Shown here: positions 1 through 8,815 of the stretch, piece after piece
Position numbering within the stretch: the stretch's first letter is position 1
How the letters are laid out: each line of letters begins with the position of its first letter
Assembly (NCBI RefSeq): GCF_017255015.1
Contig: NZ_JAFKCS010000010.1
Coordinates: 61,525 to 125,524 of the forward strand
DNA from: Bowmanella yangjiangensis
Lineage (GTDB): Bacteria > Pseudomonadota > Gammaproteobacteria > Enterobacterales > Alteromonadaceae
Length of the DNA: 64,000 nucleotides
Direction: 5' to 3'
Translations under genes and position numbers: made by a program
Notes under the pieces: model-generated
The model's input: only the letters and a program-made list of their open reading frames with translations
Told to the model about the DNA's origin: nothing
The model's database searches: none

Positions 1-1
1 C

Positions 2-544
2 CTAAGCGGCGTGCCAAAAGAAGTCGCCATGCTGCGCTTAGCCATCCTTGAGCTGCCACAGCAGCCGTCAACAGAGACCAAACTCGATGGCTTGCTGGGA
101 CGTGTGGAAGAAACCCGTGATTTTATCAATAAAGCTGGCCGCAATACCCTGACAGAGCTACAGGGTGAAGGCTTTGAAGCCGCCGTGGCCGATTTACACG
201 GCTTTGCAACAGCACTGGAGTCTTATGCGGAGTTTGTTCAACATGCAGACGCCCTCAGTAACCCCGCATATAGGCAAGATATACAGGAATGGTTAGCACA
301 AGTTCAGCAATTTGCCGACCTGCAACGGCAGATGGAGCAAGGATTAGATGAACCCTGGCGGGCATTGAATCAGGCATACCAGCAACTGCGACACAGGTTA
401 ATTCGTACCAGTATCAGCCAGCACCTCGATGCCGCTGCCCTGGAACAGGTGTTACGAGGACTGAGTGCCTGTCTGCGCTGCCAGCGCCGTATTTTGGAGG
501 TAGGACAGGATGACAGGTTAACTGTCGTCCCTGAGGCAGCCTGA
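2..544 (+). CDS. Hypothetical protein, 3' part (5' end outside window)
   Basis: The frame is open from the first complete codon of the window to a TGA at 542-544, so this is the C-terminal part (about 180 residues) of a longer protein; the GTG at 11 is probably internal. The sequence is polar, Gln/Glu/Leu-rich and looks all-helical, possibly coiled coil, with no membrane segment. I do not recognise a family. In E. coli the gene upstream of fabA in this orientation is the Lon-like ycbZ, but none of the AAA or Lon-protease motifs are visible in this part. A 6-bp hairpin (AGGGGC/GCCCCT, 544-563) without a T tract overlaps the stop codon. The reading frame is fairly sure; the function is unknown. 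Confidence 0.6.
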   Translation, partial: LSGVPKEVAMLRLAILELPQQPSTETKLDGLLGRVEETRDFINKAGRNTLTELQGEGFEAAVADLHGFATALESYAEFVQHADALSNPAYRQDIQEWLAQVQQFADLQRQMEQGLDEPWRALNQAYQQLRHRLIRTSISQHLDAAALEQVLRGLSACLRCQRRILEVGQDDRLTVVPEAA

Positions 545-577
545 GGGGCTATAACAGGCCCCTAGCCAAGGAATAAC

Positions 578-823
578 TTAACAATCGTTGCTTTTTAACC
601 ACTCATTCAGCAGTTTAATCTGCCCGCAGCGGTAAGCAGCATAGGTTATGCGTAACGCATTATTCAACAGTTCACCGTCCGTCCAGCCGCTTTTTTCCGA
701 CAATTCTTTATAACAGTGCATACCTTTGGGGCTGACATAGCCCCTGACTTCCTTATTGCCTTTCTGGCGTTGTCTCTCACGGAAGCGGCGTTGTTTTTCG
801 GCATTAATATTTGAAGCAGACAT
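578..823 (-). CDS. Small basic hypothetical protein, possibly ribbon-helix-helix-like
   Basis: An 81-residue protein convergent with the partial gene to its left. The N-terminus (residues 9-22) is very basic, KQRRFRERQRQKG, followed by a short strand-like stretch (VRGYVSP) and two predicted helices. This arrangement recalls small DNA-binding proteins with an RQRxYRERQ-like opening and a ribbon-helix-helix fold, but the match is loose. No strong Shine-Dalgarno sequence precedes the ATG at 823. It has no obvious operon partner, since the next minus-strand gene upstream is rmf. Coding status is likely but not certain, and the function is unknown. Confidence 0.45.
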   Translation of the reverse strand: MSASNINAEKQRRFRERQRQKGNKEVRGYVSPKGMHCYKELSEKSGWTDGELLNNALRITYAAYRCGQIKLLNEWLKSNDC

Positions 824-974
824 GGAACAACATCGTCAAACAAAAGAGAGCCAGTATCAGCTATTCGTCCGCCAAGCTCAATGGCCGGGCAATGTTATCC
901 ATCTGTTTACCCGGAAAATACCCCGGTTATAAGCCAAGGGTATAGGTTATTGATAATAAAACGACTGTTCAGAG

Positions 975-1003
975 TTGTTTAGCGCACAACTGTTCGCTAA
1001 ATT
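975..1003 (+). promoter_or_regulatory. fabA promoter with FabR-like operator in the spacer
   Basis: A sigma70-type promoter reads TTGTTT (975-980), 17 bp, TAAATT (998-1003), about 38 bp before the fabA ATG. The spacer is almost filled by the palindrome AGCGCACAACTGTTCGCT (981-998), of the form AGCG-N10-CGCT; flanking bases extend the arms to TTTAGCG/CGCTAAA (978-984 and 995-1001). From memory this closely resembles the FabR (YijC) operator found upstream of fabA and fabB in gammaproteobacteria. A repressor bound here would block RNA polymerase. The assignment is inferred from sequence alone. Confidence 0.65.
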
Positions 1004-1040
1004 AAGCCGCGAAATTTATGCACTAACCTTCAAGTGAATT

Positions 1041-1559
1041 ATGACTATTAGTAAAAACAGTTTTACCAAAGAAGATTTGCTGGCTTGTAGCCGCGGCGAT
1101 TTATTCGGTCCTGGTAATAGCCAACTCCCCGCCCCTAATATGCTGATGATGGACAGAATTGTCAGCATCAGTGAGGAAGGTGGTGCGTTTGACAAAGGCC
1201 ATATTATTGCTGAGCTGGATATTTCTCCGGACCTGTGGTTTTTTGACTGCCACTTCCCTGGCGACCCGGTCATGCCTGGGTGTTTGGGACTGGACGCCAT
1301 GTGGCAACTCGTTGGTTTTTTCCTTGGGTGGTCTGGCGGCCCGGGTAAAGGTCGCGCGCTGGGCGTGGGGGAAGTGAAGTTTACCGGCCAAATCCTGCCT
1401 ACCGCCAAGAAGGTTACCTATCGCATCGATATGAAGCGTGTAATCAAGCGTAAGCTGTTTATGGGTATGGCTGATGGTTGTGTTGAAGTAGATGGTCGTA
1501 AGATTTACGAAGCGAAAGATTTGAAGGTTGGACTGTTCCAGGACACCAGCAACTTCTAA
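1041..1559 (+). CDS. fabA: 3-hydroxydecanoyl-ACP dehydratase/isomerase FabA
   Basis: The bifunctional dehydratase and trans-2/cis-3 isomerase that introduces the double bond in anaerobic-type unsaturated fatty acid synthesis, acting on C10 acyl-ACP in the cytoplasm. The 172-residue length is normal for the family. The hot-dog-fold active site is visible: the His of [11 protein letters not shown] (about residue 71) and the Asp of LGLDAMWQ (about residue 85). The ATG at 1041 begins [14 protein letters not shown], a typical FabA N-terminus. The gene stands alone, with a FabR-like operator in its promoter and an intrinsic terminator 20 bp after the stop. The fabA-rmf neighbourhood matches E. coli. 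Confidence 0.98.
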   Translation: MTISKNSFTKEDLLACSRGDLFGPGNSQLPAPNMLMMDRIVSISEEGGAFDKGHIIAELDISPDLWFFDCHFPGDPVMPGCLGLDAMWQLVGFFLGWSGGPGKGRALGVGEVKFTGQILPTAKKVTYRIDMKRVIKRKLFMGMADGCVEVDGRKIYEAKDLKVGLFQDTSNF

Positions 1560-1576
1560 CTGCACTTAAAACGTCA

Positions 1577-1601
1577 AAAGCCCCATATCAGGGGCTTTTT
1601 T
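1577..1601 (+). terminator. fabA intrinsic terminator
   Basis: Hairpin AAAAGCCCC / GGGGCTTTTT with a 6-base loop (ATATCA) and a T run, just after the fabA stop. The A-rich left arm means it could also act on minus-strand transcripts leaving rmf, whose stop lies about 40 bp away, so it is probably bidirectional. Confidence 0.85.
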
Positions 1602-1642
1602 AATGGTTGAGACCGCGAAAAAGCGGCAAATTCAATTGAATG

Positions 1643-1819
1643 TCAGCGGTTTGCTAACCCGACACTTCTATCTTCTTGCGCTGCCCGCCAACCTCCTAAC
1701 CATTGAGACCGGGAATCTGTTGTTTGATAAGGACAATTTTCTTTGGAACGACCTGAGATGCCAGCTTGATACCCTTTTGCGTGTGCACGTGAAAGTTTAT
1801 CTCTCTTCTGTCTTTTCAT
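1643..1819 (-). CDS. rmf: Ribosome modulation factor RMF
   Basis: A 58-residue basic protein that in stationary phase binds the 30S subunit and drives 70S ribosomes into inactive 100S dimers. The sequence MKRQKRDKLSRAHAKGYQ, then GRSKENCPYQ and the WLGGWR motif near residues 41-46, is diagnostic. The longer reading frame back to 1861 is rejected: the ATG at 1819 has a good GAGG Shine-Dalgarno 6 bases upstream and gives the standard length. It lies convergent to fabA, as in E. coli. Confidence 0.95.
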   Translation of the reverse strand: MKRQKRDKLSRAHAKGYQAGISGRSKENCPYQTTDSRSQWLGGWRAAQEDRSVGLANR

Positions 1820-2242
1820 TAGATACCTCATCCGTAATTTAAAGTGTGATCGAACGACCACCCCTATGTGATATCGAATTCTGCGGCTTGGTTCAATGAC
1901 ACTTATCGCACCTATTCTTCATATGCTGTTAAGCGCATGATATTCGTTGAAATTTTTCTTACATCATTTTGTCATATTAGACGAATATACTGACCTGTGA
2001 GGCATAACGCTGATTTGACAAGGGATTTCAAAGCGTTCGGTTATTTTTGATTAAAATGACGAAGGTAAAAGGCGTAAAACACCCAAAGTGAATGCCAATA
2101 ACAAGATGTGTAGAGGAAAGGCAAGACTTATGATTATTCCCTGCGTTAAGGCGCAAGGGGTAAAAAGGTTGGAAAAATCGAGCTTGGTAGATAAGAAGTC
2201 GTTGCACCCGATCGTCATCAATCAGGTGCAACTATTGGGTCA
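1820..2242. other. Intergenic region between rmf and the DUF3466 gene
   Basis: This 423-bp AT-rich stretch must hold the rmf promoter (minus strand) and the 3' end of the DUF3466 transcript. A hairpin GTTGCACC/GGTGCAAC (2201-2208 with 2225-2232) lies directly after the DUF3466 stop but has no U tract on either side. A 38-codon plus-strand frame (2130-2246) with a purine-rich GAGGAAAGG upstream is the only other item; I do not call it a gene. Nothing else was recognised. Confidence 0.5.
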
Positions 2243-3937
2243 TTAACGGCGACGTAGCAATCCGCTTACGCCGAGCAGCCCTAGCAGCCACCAGCCGAAT
2301 CCTGCGCCCTGACGCTCAACCTTATCTTCACTGGCGCTGCAATCATCGATATCGCCACCTGGAACAGGCACCAATTTCACCGCAACCACCGCTTCTTCCA
2401 TAATCTGGTTACCCGCATCATCTAACTGAGGCTCACCTGTGATATCCAAAGAGGCACGCTTGTACGTTGCTGTGGCAGCAATTTCACCTGACTCATTGAT
2501 GGCATTGGCTTGCACCAAGGTGTAAGGGCTATTGCAGCTAATCAGATCATTCAGATTCTGGAACTGTTTATCATTGATATCATATAAAAACGCATTGCGA
2601 CGACGGACACTGCCACCGATAGTAGACTCTACTTCTCCATCACCCACTACCTGACCTGCATCGTTAATATCTCTGGCCACACTGGCTGAGCCAGGGAAGA
2701 AATCGTCCGGATAGGTCATGGTTTGTTCATCAAAGTCATAAACGAAAAACTTGGTGCGTTCAAAGCCGTTTATTAGTTTGAGGGTATAACCAATCACCTG
2801 ATTATGGTTATTAATGCCAGTAGCCGCGCTCAGCAGCGGCTGCTGACTTAGGGTATAGCTGCTATACCGCTCTTCATTACCAATAATCAGTGTCTTGTCT
2901 TCCGCATACACGGCGGCGTAATTACGAATAACGTCTTCATAGTCCGGGTAGCTGGCATGGCTGATCCCAACTGCGATTCCATTGCTATTTACGTCCATGG
3001 CACGATTGGAGTAAAAATTGGTGTCATCTTCTTTAGGAGTGAAAGGAAGATCAAAGGTCTTAGTGTCAAGCACTGTTCCTTGATTATCAATTTTCCACAG
3101 CGTTGCACGATTCTTGTAGTAAGAGTCCACGGTGGCCAAAGCCGGTCTGGCGCTCGTCAGACACCATTCGATGGGATGGTCGCCACGTTTTTCATCGTCG
3201 TTACAGTTTTCAATCGCCGTATCCAGGCTTTCACGCTTGTCGATTGAGCTTACCCCAGCTACCCACAAATTGTCTGATATGCCGCGCGCTTCACTGTACC
3301 CACCTAAGGTGACATCAGCCGGTAACAACGGGCTTACCTGTCCATTGATACTAACAAAACCACGACGATTAAAATCACGAATCAGATACGTCAGCTCGGT
3401 ATCAGACTCATTGGTGTAGTTAATCTTGTGATAAGGGGCCGAGCTAATACCGGCCATCGCACCATCAGCGTTCAGGCGTCCGGGAGATACATCGATACTG
3501 CGGGTGAATCTGCCAAGTTCGGTATCAAATACATCAAATCCTGTTACTTCTTCACTGCCATTTTGGTCAGCGATATACCCTAGGTAAGTACCCAATTGCT
3601 GAAAAAGTGGATTGCCTTTATTTCCCTCGACATAGGAATAAAGCACAACCAGATCTTTTTTACTGATGATGCCGTTTTTCACATCATCCGGGGCCTCCAG
3701 AAGATTAACCAGCGCCTCGTTATTTTCCAGATCCAGCAGACTGACATCGATAGGAGGATTGTAGGGTGATTGCACAGTCAGCAGCACTTCGCCATCTGCA
3801 CTAATACCATTGGCATAGCTATAAATGCCTTTATCGGCAGTTGCCAGTGGTACCACTTCATATGTAGCTGCCCAGAGGCCTGAGCTAATAAGGGCTAAAC
3901 TCAGGGCGGAAAGTGGCAGTAACCTGTTTGTATTCAT
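2243..3937 (-). CDS. DUF3466 family surface protein with GlyGly-CTERM-type tail
   Basis: A 564-residue exported protein of unknown function found in Vibrio, Shewanella and Alteromonas relatives. It has a signal peptide (about residues 1-23, ending in LWA), a long extracytoplasmic region with repeated short motifs such as GINNHNQVIGY, DINDAGQVVGD and AINESGEIAAT that suggest beta-propeller-like repeats, and a C-terminal glycine/hydrophobic segment (GWWLLGLLGVSGLL) ending in RRR. That tail is the GlyGly-CTERM arrangement processed by rhombosortase in type II secretion systems; no rhombosortase lies in the window. It follows uup by 38 bp on the same strand and is probably the last gene of the rlmKL-uup operon. 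Confidence 0.85.
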   Translation of the reverse strand: MNTNRLLPLSALSLALISSGLWAATYEVVPLATADKGIYSYANGISADGEVLLTVQSPYNPPIDVSLLDLENNEALVNLLEAPDDVKNGIISKKDLVVLYSYVEGNKGNPLFQQLGTYLGYIADQNGSEEVTGFDVFDTELGRFTRSIDVSPGRLNADGAMAGISSAPYHKINYTNESDTELTYLIRDFNRRGFVSINGQVSPLLPADVTLGGYSEARGISDNLWVAGVSSIDKRESLDTAIENCNDDEKRGDHPIEWCLTSARPALATVDSYYKNRATLWKIDNQGTVLDTKTFDLPFTPKEDDTNFYSNRAMDVNSNGIAVGISHASYPDYEDVIRNYAAVYAEDKTLIIGNEERYSSYTLSQQPLLSAATGINNHNQVIGYTLKLINGFERTKFFVYDFDEQTMTYPDDFFPGSASVARDINDAGQVVGDGEVESTIGGSVRRRNAFLYDINDKQFQNLNDLISCNSPYTLVQANAINESGEIAATATYKRASLDITGEPQLDDAGNQIMEEAVVAVKLVPVPGGDIDDCSASEDKVERQGAGFGWWLLGLLGVSGLLRRR

Positions 3938-3975
3938 CTGAATTCCTGTTTTACTACAAGCACTTGTCTCATGTG

Positions 3976-5871
3976 CTACGACATACTATCTAATTCTTCC
4001 CATCTGGCAAACGCCGTTTCCAGCGCCTGTTGGGCCTGGGTGAGCTGTTCCAGCATGGTGGCGGTTTCATTGGGATCCTGCTTAAAGAAGTCCGGGTCAT
4101 TAACCTGGCTTTCCAATGTCTGGATCTGTAGTTCCAGTGCCTCAATTTGGGCGGGCAACTGCTCAAGCTCCAACTGCAGCTTGTATGATAGCTTCTTGTT
4201 TTTCTGGACAGAAGCCTTTGGCGCAGCAGTTTGACTGGTGTTTTGTGGTTTAGTTTCCTGTTTAGCCTGATTTTGTTGCGCATACCAGGCCGTTACATCT
4301 GCATAACCACCAACAAACTCCCTAATCTTGCCCTCACCTTCGAAAAACAGACAAGAGGTTACCACATTATCCACAAATTCCCGGTCGTGGCTGACCAGAA
4401 TGACCGTACCCGGATATTGAGCCAGCGTTTCTTCCAACAGTTCCAGGGTTTCTACATCAAGATCGTTGGTCGGTTCGTCCAGAATCAATAAATTGCTTGG
4501 CTTAGCCAGTAACTTGGCCAGCAATAACCTGTTGCGCTCACCGCCGGATAATGAACTGACCGGCGCTCGAACGCGATCGGGTGTGAACAGATAATCCTGT
4601 AAGTAACTGATCGCGTGGCGAGTGCGGCCATTAATGGTAATTTCTTGTTTACCCTCTGCTACAGCATCAATAACCGTATCCGTAGGGTTGAGCGCCTGAC
4701 GATGTTGATCAAAATACGCCAGCTCCAATGCCGTGCCCATACGCACATTGCCACTGTCGGGGGCAAGTTGCCCCAACAGCAGTTTGATCAGGGTACTTTT
4801 TCCACAACCATTAGGGCCGATTAATGCCAGCTTGTCACCACGAAATACCGTCAAATCCAGGTTATCTACTATGGTTTGGCCTTCGATACGGTAATTTAAG
4901 CCTAAAGCTTCAAACACCAGCTTACCTGAGGCCTGACTGTCTGCCAGGCTGACTTTGGCTGTGCCCTGACGGTTACGACGCTCAGAATGTTCTTTACGCA
5001 AGGCCTTAAGCGCCCTGACCCGCCCTTCATTACGGGTTCGACGGGCCTTGATACCTTGACGTATCCACGTCTCTTCTTCAGATAACTTTTTATCAAACAA
5101 CGCATTGTGCGTCGCTTCGACTTGCAGATCTTCGGCCTTTTTATCCAGGTACTGCTGATAATTACCCGGGTAACTGACCAGAAAGCCACGGTCCAAATCA
5201 ATGATACGAGTGGCAATGGCACGGATAAAGGCCCGGTCATGGCTGACAAACACCACAGTGCCTTTAAAATCCACCAATACCTTTTCCAACCATTGGATAC
5301 TGGCGATGTCCAGGTGGTTAGTCGGCTCATCCAGCAACAAAATATCTGGATCGGTCACCAAGGCGCGTGCCAGGGCGGCCTTTCTGCGCCACCCACCTGA
5401 CAAGGACGATAAAGGCTGTTCTGCTGGCAAGGATAACTGATTGAGTACCTGCTCAATGCGTTGCTCCAATCGCCAGGCATCCAGGCTCTCAAGCTCAGAC
5501 TGCAAACGCTCCAGTTTATTCAGATTGGCATCCGATGGGTCCTGCGCCACTAAATGAGTATGATGGAAATACGCCTTAAGCAGCTCGCCAGACTCCGCTA
5601 AACCTTCTGCCACGTAGTCAAAGATACTTTGTTCGGCCAAAAGCGGCGGGTCTTGCTCCAGGCGGGCAATCACAATGCCGCCAGTCACAATACGCTGCCC
5701 GTCATCGAGCTGCATCTCGTCATTGATAATTTTCAGTAAGGTGGATTTTCCACAGCCATTGCGGCCCACCAAACACAGTCGCTCTGCCGGTTGAATCACC
5801 AGCTCCGCCTTGTCCAGCAGTACATGGGTACCGAAGGACAGTTGGGCATTTTTTAGTTGTAACAAACTCAA
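3976..5871 (-). CDS. uup: ABC-F family ATPase Uup
   Basis: A 631-residue soluble ABC-F ATPase with two nucleotide-binding domains and no membrane segments. Uup acts on ribosomes and lowers precise transposon excision in E. coli. Visible motifs: Walker A GRNGCGKST (about 37-44) and GPNGCGKST (about 350), signature LSGGWRRKA and LSGGERNRL, Walker B LLLDEPTNHLD and LILDEPTNDLD. A charged inter-domain linker (about 240-310) and a C-terminal coiled coil (about 550-630) are typical of Uup. The start is a TTG at 5871 overlapping the TGA of the upstream glutaredoxin-like gene (TTGA), so translation is likely coupled. Confidence 0.95.
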   Translation of the reverse strand: MSLLQLKNAQLSFGTHVLLDKAELVIQPAERLCLVGRNGCGKSTLLKIINDEMQLDDGQRIVTGGIVIARLEQDPPLLAEQSIFDYVAEGLAESGELLKAYFHHTHLVAQDPSDANLNKLERLQSELESLDAWRLEQRIEQVLNQLSLPAEQPLSSLSGGWRRKAALARALVTDPDILLLDEPTNHLDIASIQWLEKVLVDFKGTVVFVSHDRAFIRAIATRIIDLDRGFLVSYPGNYQQYLDKKAEDLQVEATHNALFDKKLSEEETWIRQGIKARRTRNEGRVRALKALRKEHSERRNRQGTAKVSLADSQASGKLVFEALGLNYRIEGQTIVDNLDLTVFRGDKLALIGPNGCGKSTLIKLLLGQLAPDSGNVRMGTALELAYFDQHRQALNPTDTVIDAVAEGKQEITINGRTRHAISYLQDYLFTPDRVRAPVSSLSGGERNRLLLAKLLAKPSNLLILDEPTNDLDVETLELLEETLAQYPGTVILVSHDREFVDNVVTSCLFFEGEGKIREFVGGYADVTAWYAQQNQAKQETKPQNTSQTAAPKASVQKNKKLSYKLQLELEQLPAQIEALELQIQTLESQVNDPDFFKQDPNETATMLEQLTQAQQALETAFARWEELDSMS

Positions 5872-6098
5872 GATAAAAACTCTTTTAAAGCGTTGGCATC
5901 AAAAGGCCAGAAAAGCTCCCTGCCCTGGCGGTCTTTCAGCACAGGAATACTGTAGCGGTAAGTGGCGAATAACTGTTCATCGTCCACTATATCTACCTTG
6001 GTCAGGCTTAGCTCTGGGGCAGTCTGCAATACCAGCGCTTCGGCTTCCTCGCAAAGATGACAGGCGATGGTACCGTACAAAATCAAATCAGTTGGCAT
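5868..6098 (-). CDS. Glutaredoxin-like protein (DUF836 type)
   Basis: A 76-residue thioredoxin-fold protein. The redox motif C-H-L-C sits at residues 13-16 after a short beta strand (LILYGTIAC), and the cis-Pro region appears as YSIPVL near residue 50. It starts inside the last codons of rlmKL (11-bp overlap) and its stop overlaps the uup start by 4 bp, placing it firmly in one operon. Its substrate is unknown. Similar small proteins are found between rlmKL and uup in related bacteria, which suggests a conserved association. Confidence 0.85.
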   Translation of the reverse strand: MPTDLILYGTIACHLCEEAEALVLQTAPELSLTKVDIVDDEQLFATYRYSIPVLKDRQGRELFWPFDANALKEFLS

Positions 6099-8196
6099 GG
6101 GTAATCACCCAGCAATGATGAATTTTTGGATTACGTTTAAAGTCCTCCGGCAGGGTCTTGGCGCTGATATTTTCAGCTTGCAGCCCCATCTCGGCTAAAC
6201 CTGCTTCATCCAATTTGAACTGACGCAGGTTATTGGAGAACACAATTTTGCCGCCCTTTCGCAGGCACTGCTTGGCATCGGCCAGCAGATTCAGGTGATC
6301 CCGCTGCACATCCCAGGTATTTTGCATCCGCTTGGAATTGGAAAACGACGGCGGGTCGATAAAGATCAGATCATATTGCTGGCGATGGGTATGCAACCAG
6401 GCCAGGCAATCTTCCTGCTGAAAGCGGAACTGGTAAACGTTATTCAGCTTATTCAAAGAGAAGTTACGCTTGGCCCAATCCAGATAGGTACGGGACATAT
6501 CCACAGTAGTGACACTTTTGGCACCGCCCAGCGCTGCATGCACAGATACCGACCCTGTGTAGGCAAACAAATTTAATACGTCTTTATCCTTGCTCCACTG
6601 ACGCACCAACTGGCGGGTGCTTCTGTGGTCGAGGAACAAGCCGGTATCCAGATAATCTTTCAGGTTGACCCAAAAGCGCGCGCCGTGTTCCCAAACCTGG
6701 ATGTACTCTTTGTCGCTGGACAGCTTTTCGTATTGCTCTTTGCCTTTTTGTTGCTGGCGCACCTTAAGCACGATCTTGTCATGGCCCACCCCAAGAATCT
6801 TAGGCAAATGCAGCATGGCATCCATCAGGCGTTTACGGGTTTTGCTCTCGGGAATATTCTTAGGCGCGGCGTATTCCTGCACCACCACCCAATCGCCATA
6901 GCGGTCGATGGCCATATTGTACTCAGGTAAATCCGCGTCATAGACCCGGTAGCAATCGCTGTCTAATTGCTTAATCCACCCTTTGAGCTTTTGCATATTC
7001 TTGGATAAGCGATTGGCAAAATCCTGACCCGCAGCGGCAGAAGACTCACGAATCTCACAGTTTTTCTCATCCAGCACAAAATTGACTAACTGGCATTCCA
7101 GCTTACCGTTGATGATCTGGTATTCCTTGCCTGCCACCAGTTTAAGCTGGCGCAGTAAGTCACGGTTGGAGGTCAGAATAGACAAGTGCCAGTTGGCATA
7201 ATGACGCTTTAGTTGCAATCCCCAGTCGTTAAACAGGGGTAACAATTCCGTCAGTTCACCCAAACGCTCACCATAAGGTGGGTTACTGACCAGGTAACCG
7301 GGTTCACCCGGACATTGCCAGGTACTGGCATCGCCGGTAGAGAATTGAATAAGCTCAGCAACCCCAGCAGCCCCGGCGTTTTGTTTTGCCAATTGCACCA
7401 TGGCAGGGTCAATATCATTAGCATAAAACTGACGGGCCGGGCTGGTCACTGCCCGCTCAGCTTCATCAAACAAGCCTTGCCAGACGTCCGCCTGGTGCTT
7501 TTTCCAGTAAGTGAATCCCCATTGATTGCGCAGCAGACCCGCGGCTTGATTGGCCGCCATCAAGGCCGCTTCAATCACAATAGTGCCTGCCCCACACATG
7601 GGATCAGCCAGAGGTGCCTGGCGATTTGCCGCCCAGCCACTGCGATACAGCATAGCCGCCGCGATATGTTCCTTAACCGGCGCGCTGCCCGCTTTTAAAC
7701 GATAATGGCGCTGGTGCAAACTGGCGCCGCTTAAATCCAGATAAACCCCGATTTTGTCGCGCCATAAACGGCAGTGAATACGAATAGCCGGGCTGTCTTT
7801 ACTGACGTTGGGACGCCGCTCAAACAGCTCCTGGAACTGATCCACCACCGCGTCTTTGACTTTTAGCGCGCCAAACTGACTATTATTGATGGCCTTGCTG
7901 GTACCGACGAAATCCACCACAAAACTATCGGTGACATTAAATTGTGCAGACCAATTCACACTGGATGCGACTTTATACAGCTGCTCTGCGTCCTGACAAT
8001 CACCTTCTGCCAACCTAACCAGCACGCGATTGGCCAGACGTGACCACAGGCAAATGCGATAGGCATCGTTCAATTCACCATCAAACAGGATCTGACCTGG
8101 TTTATTTTTAAGTGACAAATGCGGACAGAGCTGAGCAATTTCCTGCGCCAGGAGATCGTCTAAGCCCTTGGAAGTGGTGATGACAAATGCGTACAT
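6088..8196 (-). CDS. rlmL: Bifunctional 23S rRNA methyltransferase RlmKL
   Basis: A 702-residue fusion that makes m2G2445 (RlmL half) and m7G2069 (RlmK half) in 23S rRNA. An N-terminal THUMP region (about residues 45-155) is followed by the first Rossmann methyltransferase with the catalytic motif SNPPYGERLG (about 305) and a second one with FIDPPSFSNSKRM (about 620). Length and order match the gammaproteobacterial fusion. It leads the operon with the glutaredoxin-like gene and uup. A 113-bp gap separates it from the upstream GNAT gene. Confidence 0.97.
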   Translation of the reverse strand: MYAFVITTSKGLDDLLAQEIAQLCPHLSLKNKPGQILFDGELNDAYRICLWSRLANRVLVRLAEGDCQDAEQLYKVASSVNWSAQFNVTDSFVVDFVGTSKAINNSQFGALKVKDAVVDQFQELFERRPNVSKDSPAIRIHCRLWRDKIGVYLDLSGASLHQRHYRLKAGSAPVKEHIAAAMLYRSGWAANRQAPLADPMCGAGTIVIEAALMAANQAAGLLRNQWGFTYWKKHQADVWQGLFDEAERAVTSPARQFYANDIDPAMVQLAKQNAGAAGVAELIQFSTGDASTWQCPGEPGYLVSNPPYGERLGELTELLPLFNDWGLQLKRHYANWHLSILTSNRDLLRQLKLVAGKEYQIINGKLECQLVNFVLDEKNCEIRESSAAAGQDFANRLSKNMQKLKGWIKQLDSDCYRVYDADLPEYNMAIDRYGDWVVVQEYAAPKNIPESKTRKRLMDAMLHLPKILGVGHDKIVLKVRQQQKGKEQYEKLSSDKEYIQVWEHGARFWVNLKDYLDTGLFLDHRSTRQLVRQWSKDKDVLNLFAYTGSVSVHAALGGAKSVTTVDMSRTYLDWAKRNFSLNKLNNVYQFRFQQEDCLAWLHTHRQQYDLIFIDPPSFSNSKRMQNTWDVQRDHLNLLADAKQCLRKGGKIVFSNNLRQFKLDEAGLAEMGLQAENISAKTLPEDFKRNPKIHHCWVITHAN

Positions 8197-8309
8197 GCCG
8201 GACCAGAGTAAAATTAAAGGCTGGGATTATAAGGGAAAAGTCAGACTTTGTATGGATCAATTTGTCCGTTTAACAATAAGGTTCTGCCGGTCAATAAGCG
8301 AATGTGGTG

Positions 8310-8792
8310 TTACACAAGCGCAAGCCAGAAGCCGTTATCGCCCTGCAGTTGAAAGCCTTGCTTGATGAAAAAGCGTCGGGCCTGAAGATTCTGTTGATCA
8401 ATATCGGCCAGTAAACGCTGAATACCTATTTCCCTGGCATAGGGTATAAGCGTGCTCAGGGCCTCTTGCATCAATCCTTTTCCCCAATATGCCGATCCTA
8501 ACAGACACCCTACTTCACACTGATTACGTGCCGTATTAAAACTGTGCAATCCGCAGGTGCCTATTAGCAACCCGGATTCTTTTAACACTATCGCCCATTC
8601 AAAAGACTCGCCGCTAGCATACAAACAAGCAACGCTTTGCAGCATCTTTTGCATCATAGTGGTATCGGTAAATACGGGATCAGCGGCAAAACGCATTGTC
8701 TTAGGGTCAGCATAAACACCAAGCAGTGCATCAACGTCAGAAGGAATGATATGGCGAAGATAAAGACGGTGCCCGCCCAAAGTAGGAAGCAA
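8310..8792 (-). CDS. GNAT family N-acetyltransferase (RimJ/RimL-like)
   Basis: A 160-residue acetyltransferase of the RimJ/RimL type, which acetylates N-terminal or small amine substrates with acetyl-CoA; the actual substrate is unknown. The opening GHRLYLRHIIPSDVDALL, the central strand LIGTCGLHSF, the acetyl-CoA loop region YWGKGLMQEAL (about 108-118) and the closing ARRFFIKQGFQ are characteristic. No in-frame ATG gives a full domain; the TTG at 8792 has AGGGG 8 bases upstream and is the likely start. It lies between zapC and rlmKL, where E. coli has ycbX. Confidence 0.85.
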   Translation of the reverse strand: MLPTLGGHRLYLRHIIPSDVDALLGVYADPKTMRFAADPVFTDTTMMQKMLQSVACLYASGESFEWAIVLKESGLLIGTCGLHSFNTARNQCEVGCLLGSAYWGKGLMQEALSTLIPYAREIGIQRLLADIDQQNLQARRFFIKQGFQLQGDNGFWLALV

Positions 8793-8815
8793 TTTATTCG
8801 CCCCTGTCGTGCTGA

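Noticed and set aside
1101..1565. 154-codon minus-strand ORF opposite fabA
   Set aside because: Shadow of fabA, which is certain on the plus strand.
2028..2231. 67-codon minus-strand ORF between rmf and the DUF3466 gene
   Set aside because: No ribosome site, no recognisable features, and composition like the surrounding non-coding DNA.
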